Assembly: GCF_026309355.1 (NCBI RefSeq)
Contig: NZ_JAPJZK010000001.1
Location: 4,050,501-4,114,500 of the forward strand
Length of the DNA stretch: 64,000 bases
From: Spartinivicinus marinus
GTDB lineage: Bacteria > Pseudomonadota > Gammaproteobacteria > Pseudomonadales > Zooshikellaceae
Direction of reading: 5' to 3'
Under the pieces are notes generated by a model, which searched no databases, had not been told where the DNA came from, and saw only the letters and a list, made by a program, of their open reading frames with translations. Positions 49,548 through 57,992 of this stretch are shown here, one piece after another. Positions within the stretch are counted from its first letter, which is position 1. Every line of letters starts with the position of its first letter. Made by a program: the position numbers and the translations under genes.

Positions 49548-50252
49548 GTGAATGATATGTGCAATATGAAAAAAACAAAAACTACATGCTGTAAAGGTTT
49601 ATCACTTTATTATGGATATCGACCAACAACAAATATTGAAAAAGAAGAGTCAACCGCTAACCATCTTTGTATAGCCTGTGATAAGAAAGGTCAATATATA
49701 ACGGGCGATATAGGGCCAAAACGAACGTGTGGAGAACTGTTGTATTATAAAGCAGCCTTACGCTGTCGCTGTGGTTTTATGAATTATGTTTATGTCATTG
49801 TTAATGATCTTAAAGAGCAACAAAAAAAAGGTGTGCTTTCAAGTGATGATGCGATAGTTAAAGCTCAAACAGAGGATGTTTTACCGCAGTGGGAAACAGA
49901 AGAACTATTACAGCGAGCCTCTGCTGCAGCTCATCATAAAAACTTTAAACTCTCTAGAGCAATGGTGGATAAATGTTTGGAAATTACGCCAAAACATCCA
50001 GCTGCATGGTATAACTTAGGTTGGTTAGCAACCAATGATGGGAACTATCCCGCGGCAATTGAAGCTTATCAAAAAGCGCAGGCATTAAGTGATGACTTCC
50101 CCAGTGCAGCCCTCAACTTGGGGCATATTTACCAAGAATTAGGCAAATATCAAGATGCCATCGACGCATTCACTCAGTTCCTGGATAAGTATCCAAAACA
50201 TGCTGTTGCTAGCCGTTGTGTCAGGGAGTGTAAAAAAAAGATGGGAGAGTGA
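49548..50252 (+). CDS. Zinc-motif plus TPR protein (copy 2)
   Basis: The 234-residue protein starts with GTG (GAGGATA site) and is a clear paralogue of 44503-45192. It shares LSLYYGYRPTTN, CIACDKKGQ (CxxC), CRCGFMNYVYVIVNDL (CxC) and three TPRs (AAWYNLGWLATNDGNYPAAI, SAALNLGHIYQELGKYQDAI). The two copies flank the IS debris in opposite orientation, so a duplication plus rearrangement is likely. Role unknown; probably a protein-binding adaptor. Confidence 0.7.
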   Translation: MNDMCNMKKTKTTCCKGLSLYYGYRPTTNIEKEESTANHLCIACDKKGQYITGDIGPKRTCGELLYYKAALRCRCGFMNYVYVIVNDLKEQQKKGVLSSDDAIVKAQTEDVLPQWETEELLQRASAAAHHKNFKLSRAMVDKCLEITPKHPAAWYNLGWLATNDGNYPAAIEAYQKAQALSDDFPSAALNLGHIYQELGKYQDAIDAFTQFLDKYPKHAVASRCVRECKKKMGE

Positions 50253-50364
50253 TTTTATAAGTGTAGATGCGATTTTATCCCCTTCGTATTCTTATAAAAA
50301 TAGAAGGGGAGTTATTTAATATCAACTATAGCACGATTTCCCTAGTTCACTATATGTTCTATCT

Positions 50365-50583
50365 TTACCTTTGAATTAACTCTTTGCGAACATATCTTAT
50401 ACGATTTTGAGGACCATGTCCGGCATACTCCGTATAAGTTAAAAATATTGCCTTGCATTTTTTGCAAGATCTAATATAGGATTCATGATATGGGTAATAA
50501 TGAATTGCTATAGGAGCATTCTCGCTCCAATAATTCGTATCGCCTGGGTGGTATTCTGTATAGGCATTTTTTTTATAGAGTCT
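50365..50583 (-). pseudogene. Immunity-protein-like remnant
   Basis: An open minus-strand frame of ~72 codons without a start begins after a TGA and reads YTEYHPGDTNYWSENAPIAI, YPYHESYIRSCKKCKAIFLT (CxxC) and YTEYAGHGPQNRIRYV, stop at 50365. The pattern of a CxxC followed by FLTYTEYAGHG resembles C-terminal parts of small immunity proteins found with polymorphic toxins. The N-terminal half is missing. It lies just downstream of the toxin-like pair, as an immunity gene would. Confidence 0.45.
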
Positions 50584-50597
50584 TCAGCGAAAGAAAA

Positions 50598-50991
50598 TTA
50601 ACCGACTAAGTCTAATTTATCTTCCATATTTTTTTTAAATGAGCTCCAAGCTAACTGTGGGGTTTAGCTCATAATTAGATTGGTCTGACCAAGAAGGTTC
50701 AGAAAAAACTGAGAGTTGCCTGTTACTATTATTAACCTTTACTGAACATTTTTGATAACTATCATAGTTCTTTAATTCACCTTCCGGCCATATTTTAGAG
50801 CAAGAACAATTTCTTAAATTTTTATAAATTTTCTGAGCAGCACTAACACTACCATGCTTCATACTCAGAAAATCTTTTCTTGATACAGTTATACTAGAAT
50901 TTCTAAACGCAAATAAGATTTTCTCAAGTATTGCTTTATGTAATTCTTCATTTATACCTTGCGCTAATAGCAACTGGATATCTTTACTCAC
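50598..50991 (-). pseudogene. Unknown toxin-locus gene, frameshifted at its end
   Basis: The main frame gives 118 residues (start 50991, overlapping the upstream gene by 8 bases) ending abruptly in PTVSLELI. One base out of frame, the sequence instead continues NPQLAWSSFKKNMEDKLDLV and stops at 50598, which looks far more natural. A one-base insertion near 50660 is therefore likely. The body (KNLRNCSCSKIW, DSYQKCSVKVNN) has four cysteines. I do not know the family; from position it may be an immunity or toxin-accessory protein. Confidence 0.45.
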
Positions 50992-51259
50992 TATTAGGCT
51001 CCTTCTTTGTGGAACTAGATGGCTTTTTGGTAGATTTTAAAGGTATTACCCAAGAGTCATCCCAGGTGTCTGTGGTCATTAGAAACTGATTGTAGCCTCC
51101 TGTACCTGCACCGGGGTATGCTTCTGTATTTGGTTCCCAGCCAACGTCGTGAGTATTACCAAAAGGCCTTGGTACTTTAGCCGAGGTGACTGCCTTAGTC
51201 GGAACACGAACAAGAACATTTGGCTCTCCCCAGTGATCAAATACTTTAGCTTTATCCAT
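50984..51259 (-). CDS. C-terminal toxin-domain fragment (polymorphic toxin-like)
   Basis: The 91-residue product begins MDKAKVFDHWGEPNVLVRV and continues VPRPFGNTHDVGWEPNTEAY, then PGAGTGGYNQFL, followed by a basic Ser/Lys tail. This pattern resembles the last part of polymorphic-toxin C-terminal domains, which normally sit at the end of VgrG, Rhs or PAAR proteins. A vgrG scrap lies directly upstream (51289-51405). It is probably a displaced or orphan toxin tip, translated or not. The assignment rests on pattern memory only. Confidence 0.4.
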   Translation of the reverse strand: MDKAKVFDHWGEPNVLVRVPTKAVTSAKVPRPFGNTHDVGWEPNTEAYPGAGTGGYNQFLMTTDTWDDSWVIPLKSTKKPSSSTKKEPNSE

Positions 51260-51273
51260 AACAGTTCCAGATT

Positions 51274-51574
51274 ACTATACTCAAGGTTTTATATTGTGCG
51301 TGATGAATCATGCAGGCGAAAGTAGTAAATATCCATAAGATAGTCTCTATGCCCATATTCATTGATATAAATTTCTTCGCCGGCGGGGCCGCTGACAACT
51401 GCAGTTTATAAACCTTTTAAATGTAGTTTAGTTTGCTGACTTTCAGTATGAATGAAACATGAGTCAGCTCCAATGAACTTATCTGTAAATAGAGTGCATT
51501 ATTCATTACACTTAAGGTAATTGAACGTAGGATAACTAATCATGTTGAAGCAATTTACATTGCTGCCTTGGCTT
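51274..51574. repeat. ~300 bp direct repeat, left copy
   Basis: The sequence from ACTATACTCAAGG to the first codons of the exported-protein gene at 51542 is repeated at 60238-60538 with a constant offset of 8964 bases and only a few substitutions. It contains one end of the inverted-repeat element (to 51347), a vgrG scrap, the promoter region and the start codon of the lipoprotein gene. Confidence 0.9.
51289..51405 (-). pseudogene. vgrG: vgrG scrap (left copy)
   Basis: The minus strand reads TAVVSGPAGEEIYINEYG, the highly conserved linker of VgrG spike proteins before the base-plate OB domain, then continues as HRDYLMDIYY into the end of the inserted element and stops. An upstream TAA replaces the usual Gln of LQTAVV. 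The identical scrap is at 60253-60369, where the rest of the vgrG gene survives. Confidence 0.7.
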
Positions 51575-52444
51575 TCTCTTACAGTCGTGCTTAGCGCTGG
51601 ATGTAATGCAGAAAGTGAGGATATCACTCAAAATGAAGATGTTAAAAAGCTGATTAAACATACCTTGGATAATATGGTGTTTGTTAAGGGGGGCTCTTTC
51701 ATGATGGGGGATTTTGGTCTTGTGGAAAATGGCAAGCGTTATAGAATCACAGCCTACCCTGATGATGATTTTGTGCATAAAGTAACTCTAGATAGCTTCT
51801 ATATGTATAAATATGAGGCCAATAATTGGGAAATGAAGATCTTTAAAAAATATAATCCAATTGGATGGGAATTACCAAAGTTCAGCAAGGCACATGCGGA
51901 AGATTACAAACCTGCTCATCTTCTGCTATGGACAGAGGCTAAAGCCTATTGTGATTGGTTGGGTAAACTGACAAAACTCCCTTTTGATTTACCAACTGAA
52001 GCCCAGTGGGAGTATGCTGCTCGTAGTCGAGGGCAAGAGCATCCATTTGCTACAGCAACGGGCCAGTTTGATAAAACAGGTAAGCTCAATGAGCCTGTTG
52101 TTAAGGGGGATGATTTTGATTTAAACAACAGGTTTCTAGTGAATGAGCATTATCCGCCAAACCAATTAGGTTTATATAATATGATGGGCAGCGTGGGGGA
52201 ATGGGTAAAGGACTATTATGCTGCCGATTACTATGAGTACTCTCCTGAACATAACCCCCAAGGACCTAAGGAAGGCGATAAGCATGCTTGGCGAAGTGGT
52301 ATGGAAGGGAATAGTTTCAAAAATGATAATATAGGCAGGGGATCGCAAGGTGACTATGAAAAAAGCCTACTTAATCCAAGTGGCCCTTCAAGACGGTCCA
52401 TAGGTGTTCGCTGTGTCATAAACTATCAAGATAAGTTACCTTAA
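51542..52444 (+). CDS. FGE/SUMF1-like lipoprotein (copy 1)
   Basis: The 300-residue protein has a lipoprotein signal (lipobox LSAGC, Cys21) and a formylglycine-generating-enzyme/EgtB-type C-lectin-like domain: MVFVKGGSFMMGD, FDLPTEAQWEYAARSRGQEH, LYNMMGSVGEWVKDYY and IGVRCV. The cysteine pair that FGE uses to oxidise sulfatases is not present, so it is unlikely to activate sulfatases. Two paralogues lie at 54448 and 62862. Position among T6SS cargo genes suggests a periplasmic binding or immunity function, which is inferred. Confidence 0.8.
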   Translation: MLKQFTLLPWLSLTVVLSAGCNAESEDITQNEDVKKLIKHTLDNMVFVKGGSFMMGDFGLVENGKRYRITAYPDDDFVHKVTLDSFYMYKYEANNWEMKIFKKYNPIGWELPKFSKAHAEDYKPAHLLLWTEAKAYCDWLGKLTKLPFDLPTEAQWEYAARSRGQEHPFATATGQFDKTGKLNEPVVKGDDFDLNNRFLVNEHYPPNQLGLYNMMGSVGEWVKDYYAADYYEYSPEHNPQGPKEGDKHAWRSGMEGNSFKNDNIGRGSQGDYEKSLLNPSGPSRRSIGVRCVINYQDKLP

Positions 52445-52596
52445 GCATATTGACCTTTATTAGAGCCATCTAAAAACATACTTCGTATAGCATACAATTG
52501 CTGTCTTCTTATTTCATCAACAGGTTTGGGAGACCAAGGTCTACTATGTTGTTGCATTGGCTTCTTTCTGTTAAAGAGAAGTTTATTTCCAATGAA
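52441..52596 (-). pseudogene. Unassigned coding remnant
   Basis: A startless minus-strand frame of ~51 codons reads FIGNKLLFNRKKPMQQHSRP, then WSPKPVDEIRRQQLYAIRSM, and ends at 52441. It has the composition of a real protein end but I cannot assign it. It lies tail-to-tail with the lipoprotein gene. Confidence 0.3.
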
Positions 52597-52824
52597 TCAT
52601 TTATAAGTAGTGGATTCAACTAATAAATGCCACTCAGCGTTGTCGGAGCCTTATTATTGTCAATGCCAATATCACATGTTGGCGATTGCACCAAGAAGGA
52701 TTTTATGAACACAGAGGCTTGAGTCACCATTGAAAGATAATCTGTATTTTAGGATGATTACTATAGATCTATTCTATGCTATAGTGAATCTTACTAGTGT
52801 GATTATAGATAGTTAATAAAAATA

Positions 52825-53277
52825 ATGACTAATAAAGCTAAATATTTAGCCGCAGGCTGTGGTCTTATTACACTAGCATGTGTATTAATCTATGGTTGCT
52901 ACTATATATACAATTATTCCACTTATCTTTACTTTAATGGTATAAAGACTACAGGTGTTGTTATAGATTACCAGACCTATAAACGAATCTCTATTGAACC
53001 TAAAGACCTGGATACTTATTATCCAGTTGTAGAGTATACGTCAGATCGTGGTGTAGAAATTACTGCTACTAATAAGACAGGCTCTAGTGAGCAACCTTAC
53101 TCTATAGATTCTAAAGTGGAAATCTACTATAACCCATTTAATCCGCGAGAGCTCATAATTTATTCATTTGTTGACTTATTTCTAGCTATTATTGGTTTGA
53201 GTTTTGGGGCTGTAGTTCTAATTACTATTGGTGGAATATTAATGGGCGGTTCTCGGAAATATAAAAATCAGCATTAA
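52825..53277 (+). CDS. DUF3592 family membrane protein
   Basis: The 150-residue protein has two membrane helices (about residues 8-30 and 113-140) around an extracytoplasmic beta domain (TTGVVIDYQTYKR, YYPVVEYTSDRGVE, KVEIYYNPFNPRE). This is the DUF3592 arrangement. Members are common next to toxin and secretion loci, but no activity is known. It stands alone between two T6SS-island genes. Confidence 0.75.
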   Translation: MTNKAKYLAAGCGLITLACVLIYGCYYIYNYSTYLYFNGIKTTGVVIDYQTYKRISIEPKDLDTYYPVVEYTSDRGVEITATNKTGSSEQPYSIDSKVEIYYNPFNPRELIIYSFVDLFLAIIGLSFGAVVLITIGGILMGGSRKYKNQH

Positions 53278-53322
53278 ATTATTTCTTAGTGTTTGTAACC
53301 ACTTAAATAAAAATCTTACTTG

Positions 53323-54264
53323 TTAAATAAAAAAAATTAACTTGCCTTGATATTTAGCAATTGAACATTCTAAACTGTATTGTGGGGTACCTCTGGTACG
53401 TTTGCTTATCAGCAAGTTACGTAATATTTCAGATTTGTCTAAACTTTTATTGATATCTAGTTCAAAGTCAGGTTTGATGTAAATACTATACACTTTGCCA
53501 CCTACGTGAGGGGTAAGGACAAATTCGTGATTTTCTATTTCCATTTTCTCTAGGCCTGTACTCATAAATGTTGACTTAAAAATATTTATTTGTTGCCTAA
53601 AATTTTTCTCAAATTCTTCGTTGTAAGCCTGAGAGAATATTTTTTTTCTTATGTAAAATAAGTTAGCAAATGACTCCAAATCTTTATTTTCGATCAAACT
53701 TACTGCATGAAGAGCAAATGCTATGGCTTCTTGTTGTGTCACGGGTGAAAGCTGGCTTAATACGGGTGTTATGTCAAAACCCTGGTAGGGAAATTTTATG
53801 ATATACTGATATGTTTCCTGATCTTTGATTTTAGTTAATTCGTTAGGTCTTACTGATTGCTGAAAAATAACAACTTTTTTAGCATCATCATACTTAGGGA
53901 ATTTGCTGTATATGTGTATGTTTATAGTCTCGTTAAGAAAATCAGCAATAGGTCCACTAGGGGATATTTCCAGTTTTATTTGATTTTCTCCTTTGACAAG
54001 TAGCTCATTAAATGGCATTTTCAGCCCACTTCGTTGCAAAGTTCTTAAATGCGTAAAAAGCAGGCCATTGACCTGAATAGTAATTAAAGAATTTTGGGCG
54101 GTAATATCCAATACTAAATGCTCTTTCATTGGAGCTTGTTTCCTTATAATAAAGCCGTTCTCATATTCGTAGTAGGATATAAAGTAACCGATACCACCTG
54201 TTATCCCTAGCATTACTAACCCGAGGATGATAAGTGAAAGGTTCCTTGGTATAAATTTTTTCAT
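53323..54264 (-). CDS. Unknown family X, membrane-anchored (copy 1)
   Basis: The 313-residue protein has an N-terminal membrane anchor (LSLIILGLVMLGITGGIGYF), a beta-rich domain (LVLDITAQNSLITIQVNGLL, FNELLVKGENQIKLEI) resembling an Ig-like fold, and a helical/beta C-terminal half (DLESFANLFYIRKKIFSQAY, SIAKYQGKLIFFI). It is clearly paralogous to 60563-61357. It is divergent from an FGE-like gene, as is the other copy at greater distance. The topology puts the body in the periplasm. I do not recognise the family. Confidence 0.65.
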   Translation of the reverse strand: MKKFIPRNLSLIILGLVMLGITGGIGYFISYYEYENGFIIRKQAPMKEHLVLDITAQNSLITIQVNGLLFTHLRTLQRSGLKMPFNELLVKGENQIKLEISPSGPIADFLNETINIHIYSKFPKYDDAKKVVIFQQSVRPNELTKIKDQETYQYIIKFPYQGFDITPVLSQLSPVTQQEAIAFALHAVSLIENKDLESFANLFYIRKKIFSQAYNEEFEKNFRQQINIFKSTFMSTGLEKMEIENHEFVLTPHVGGKVYSIYIKPDFELDINKSLDKSEILRNLLISKRTRGTPQYSLECSIAKYQGKLIFFI

Positions 54265-54447
54265 AATACTTATGTTTACTCTGAGTGTATTTATAGCATA
54301 GGATATCCTGCTTAAGAATTGCAGTTAAGTTACGGTTAATTTGATTACAAACAGTAAACAAATTATTTATACTTTTATTAAGTCATGATAGTTGAAGGTG
54401 AAGTAGATAAGGCTAAACTTGTTATGAAAAGGGTTATTGATTAGGTG

Positions 54448-55296
54448 ATGAAGCAACCATTAACTGGCTTTCTTTGGATTAGTATTGTGCTTTTAGTTAT
54501 TATTGGCACAGGATGTTCTAAAGAATTGAGTCGTGCAGAGCTGAAAGAACGCATCAATGAACTGTTGGAAAGGGCTGATGCCAATATGGTATTTGTTGAA
54601 GGGGGCTCCTTTATTATGGGTAATCAACCACCCAACTATAAAGAACTTGTCCCTACCTTAGTAAATAATGCCCACCAACATAAGGTAACTCTTAGTGATT
54701 ACTATATAAGCAAATATGAAACCACTTTGGTGGATTTCCAAATTTTTGCACAAGCTACTAATAACTATATTGCTGAAATTAACACAGAAAAAATTAAAGG
54801 ACGCTCCCCTAAATCACCAATTAACCGTGTTTCATGGGAAGATGCGAATAACTATTGTCAATGGTTAGCGGACTTAACAGGTAAACCATATCGGCTTCCG
54901 ACTGAAGCTGAATGGGAATACGCTGCTCGTAGCCGAGGGCAAGATGTAAAATATGCAACAGATGATAATACCCTAAAGCCGGCTATTAACACTGAACCTA
55001 TAGAATTCTTATCTTGGGCTGCGTCAGTAGACGCATACTTGCCGAACCCCCTAGGGATTTACGGAATGGAAAGTGGTTATGCTGAATGGGTGAGCGATTG
55101 GTATAGCAGCGATTATTTCTTTCATTCTCCAGAAAAAGATCCTCAAGGGCCTGCTGAGGGCACTGAAAAAGTAATCAGAGGTGCGCATAAAAATAGAGAC
55201 CAAACTTTTAAATACCTTTATAAAAGAAAAAGTATGGAGCCTATACCACGTGACCACAGTTTTATTGGCTTTCGGTGTGCTCAATCTGCAATTTAG
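54448..55296 (+). CDS. FGE/SUMF1-like lipoprotein (copy 2)
   Basis: From the ATG at 54448 the product has 282 residues with a lipoprotein signal (lipobox IGTGC), a short helix, and the FGE-like domain: NMVFVEGGSFIMGN, PINRVSWEDANNYCQWLADL, YRLPTEAEWEYAARSRGQ, GYAEWVSDWYSSDYF and FIGFRCAQ. As in copy 1 the catalytic FGE cysteine pair is missing. It is divergent from family X copy 1 and convergent with the LysM protein gene. Probably a periplasm-facing inner- or outer-membrane lipoprotein. Confidence 0.8.
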   Translation: MKQPLTGFLWISIVLLVIIGTGCSKELSRAELKERINELLERADANMVFVEGGSFIMGNQPPNYKELVPTLVNNAHQHKVTLSDYYISKYETTLVDFQIFAQATNNYIAEINTEKIKGRSPKSPINRVSWEDANNYCQWLADLTGKPYRLPTEAEWEYAARSRGQDVKYATDDNTLKPAINTEPIEFLSWAASVDAYLPNPLGIYGMESGYAEWVSDWYSSDYFFHSPEKDPQGPAEGTEKVIRGAHKNRDQTFKYLYKRKSMEPIPRDHSFIGFRCAQSAI

Positions 55297-55334
55297 TTTT
55301 TAATGTTTTCTAAGATTCATACTCCTGATTTTAC

Positions 55335-57956
55335 TCAGTTTTTAGCAAGCTTATCAGCATTAATAGCTGCTTGATCTTCATAGTTTTTTAAGATTTTTTT
55401 GTATTGAGTATTAATATAATTATAAAATTCGTCTTGATCTACATAATCTCGCTCCCAATCCCGCTCACCCATTTTGTCTAAATCTTCATTGACCTTTTGA
55501 GCGATCAGTTTAATGGTTTGTTTGTCAGTTAGCATATAGGGATGATTAATAATTGGTTCTACTAAAGCATCAACAATATCTTTGGTTGTAATTTCAGTGA
55601 ATTTTATACTATTAAATCCTAACCACACATCTTCCTTTATATATTTTTTACCTACTTTAATGTTCCACCAGTCAGTTAATTGCTCCTCAAATATTTTTTT
55701 TATTTCTTGAGACGGAGTAAAAGAAGGATTATATTCTTGAGGTTTGTCTGGCCAGTTGAATTCAGCAATATCTTTAGGTGGGATGAAATCTTCTTCAAAA
55801 TCAAACTTAAGTAAGCCTGAGTCTTTACCAGTACTGATTGAAACTTCAAGTTTACCCTTTACCCCTGTCCAAATTAGTTTGCCTTTAATATGAAAAAAGG
55901 GGTCATTGCCTGGTGCTAAAATAGCATTAATTGGTATCTCAAAGCCTGAACTAAAACATCCTTCTACTTTAAAGTACTCCTTAGCCTGTGCACGAAAGCC
56001 TATTGAAAACTCAACAGCACCCTTGAATAGAATATCTTTTTTAACTTTTTTGTAATTAAGGTCCGGCTCATCAAAAACAATTAGATCGGTGGCGCTTACT
56101 TCTCCTGTAGCTTTTAAATAAAGTTGTATACCAACATCATCTGAAATAGAGGCTCCTATCCCCACTTCTAGCTCTATTTTGATAAACTTCAAACTAATGC
56201 CAAACTCAAAATAAGTATATACTCTATGATCTTTTTGGTGCTCTTTTTCATGCCATTTAGCATGAATACCCCCTTCCATAAAGCCTAATGACATTTTAAC
56301 GTAGACTCCCCATTTAGGCTTTATCGATAGAATAACACTTTGTACATATCCAACTATATTTAAAATATTTTTGGCTGCTACGATCACTTGATACAAGTTA
56401 TGTAGACTATTAAGAGTAACGGTTTGATTGTTACATTTTAATTCAACTCCTGGTGGAAAATTATATTTAACTTCGCGTGAAATGCTTTCCCCTGCTCCTT
56501 CGGATGAGGAACTAGAAGGGGGAGAGCTAGTATCCGTTGTAGTTGTTTGATGGGATTGAGTTCCAGTGTTGGCTGAGGAATCTGTAGCCACATTCGCTTC
56601 TAGCTCATGACTACTGCTGCTACTGGAACTTGTTTGAGTTTGTTGACTTTGTTCATCAGTTGAAGGAGTGGTTGTGGTGGAAGAACTCGTCGTTGGGCTT
56701 GTAGATTGTACTACAGTGTCGGAGCTATCTGTTGCTGTCTGAATTTGTTGGTTTGCAGTATTAGCTGTAGAGCTAGATGTAGTACTCGTTGATGAGTCTG
56801 TTTGAGTGTTTGAACCTCCAGTGTTTGGTGAAGTATTAGTTATAGAACTAGCTGTGGTACTACTTGTTGAGTTTGCCTCATTGGAGCCTGTGGCTGTCTG
56901 AGATTGCTGGTTTCCTCCACTTACTGTAGTTGGCTGGGTATTATTAGTTTCTTCACCATCTGGTGCTCTTTGTCGAGTTCGAGACACTGTTGTGGATCGT
57001 GTTCCGCTTCTTCTATTACGATATACTTCGTATTCATCTGCTTCTGATGGTCGTACTGAGCCAAAACTTTTTCTACCGGTTTCAACACTTTTCCAGGCAG
57101 GGAAACCAATCTTTAACTCCCATACATCTGGGCTATGTACTTTTATTGGTATAGCTCCAAGGCAGTCACCGTATAGTAAGTAGTTCTCAATTGGCGGGTT
57201 AATCATTTTACTCAGGCCTATTAAATTAAGCGACTCAAATGATGCTATAGAAAAAGACTGGGTATAAGGAACTTCTTTTTGGAAATGACTCCCTCCATGG
57301 TCAGCTCCTTTTTTTTTGATAATCTCTTTATCTAAGTAAATAGCTTTAGGTACGTAGGATCCTTTCAACCATATATTAATTTTATCACAATAATGGCCAT
57401 CTTTATTTTGGTCTTTTTCTTTGTTGCCAGGTACAATCGCATAATAGGGTGGTTTTTTCTCATAAATTCTTAAGTTATGTTGGCAACCAATTTTAATTTG
57501 GCATTTTGCTTTGCAAGGCAAACAGTCTTCTTGAGTTTTTTGATTGGTAGTCTTATTTTGAGTTACTTCACTTTCTAAAGGGTTAGCTTGTTCTCGGTTG
57601 TCAATTTTCTGGGAAATCTCATTAATAGGCTTAGAATCATTTTTAACTAAATCTGGATGCGTATTTTTGATTTGCTTGTCTGATTCTGCAGCTTCTATTT
57701 TTGGACCTTTGGGGGTACTAGGTACTTTATCTGGTTGAGGGTTAACCTTTTTTATTTTGGGATGAGGGTTGCTTGCTGATACTGAATCAGTATCGAATTC
57801 TACTGCCTCTACTGGAATAATTACTTTGCTGCCAGCAGGTAGGGTCGTTGCATTCGATAGATGTTTATTATAGTTCAAAATATCATCTACGGTTGTATCA
57901 TATTTGGCAGCTATACTGCTTAAGTCATCACCATGACGTGTAGTATGTAATTGCAT
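55335..57956 (-). CDS. LysM-domain protein, probable T6SS effector
   Basis: The 873-residue protein has an N-terminal LysM domain (residues 1-52, RHGDDLSSIAAKYDTTVDDI). A cysteine-containing region follows (~140-310), then a ~180-residue Ser/Thr/Asn/Gln linker (~320-505). The C-terminal ~350 residues are strand-rich (WGVYVKMSLGFMEGGIHAKW, YFEFGISLKFIKIELEVGIG, AVEFSIGFRAQAKEYF) and end in a charged helical tail. It lies directly after vgrG and a DUF4123 adaptor, the standard order for a VgrG-delivered cargo. The C-terminal domain has no catalytic motif that I recognise; membrane damage is one possibility. Confidence 0.7.
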   Translation of the reverse strand: MQLHTTRHGDDLSSIAAKYDTTVDDILNYNKHLSNATTLPAGSKVIIPVEAVEFDTDSVSASNPHPKIKKVNPQPDKVPSTPKGPKIEAAESDKQIKNTHPDLVKNDSKPINEISQKIDNREQANPLESEVTQNKTTNQKTQEDCLPCKAKCQIKIGCQHNLRIYEKKPPYYAIVPGNKEKDQNKDGHYCDKINIWLKGSYVPKAIYLDKEIIKKKGADHGGSHFQKEVPYTQSFSIASFESLNLIGLSKMINPPIENYLLYGDCLGAIPIKVHSPDVWELKIGFPAWKSVETGRKSFGSVRPSEADEYEVYRNRRSGTRSTTVSRTRQRAPDGEETNNTQPTTVSGGNQQSQTATGSNEANSTSSTTASSITNTSPNTGGSNTQTDSSTSTTSSSTANTANQQIQTATDSSDTVVQSTSPTTSSSTTTTPSTDEQSQQTQTSSSSSSSHELEANVATDSSANTGTQSHQTTTTDTSSPPSSSSSEGAGESISREVKYNFPPGVELKCNNQTVTLNSLHNLYQVIVAAKNILNIVGYVQSVILSIKPKWGVYVKMSLGFMEGGIHAKWHEKEHQKDHRVYTYFEFGISLKFIKIELEVGIGASISDDVGIQLYLKATGEVSATDLIVFDEPDLNYKKVKKDILFKGAVEFSIGFRAQAKEYFKVEGCFSSGFEIPINAILAPGNDPFFHIKGKLIWTGVKGKLEVSISTGKDSGLLKFDFEEDFIPPKDIAEFNWPDKPQEYNPSFTPSQEIKKIFEEQLTDWWNIKVGKKYIKEDVWLGFNSIKFTEITTKDIVDALVEPIINHPYMLTDKQTIKLIAQKVNEDLDKMGERDWERDYVDQDEFYNYINTQYKKILKNYEDQAAINADKLAKN

Positions 57957-57992
57957 TGTTATGATTTCTTTTACTTATACAGAGGTTTTGTG

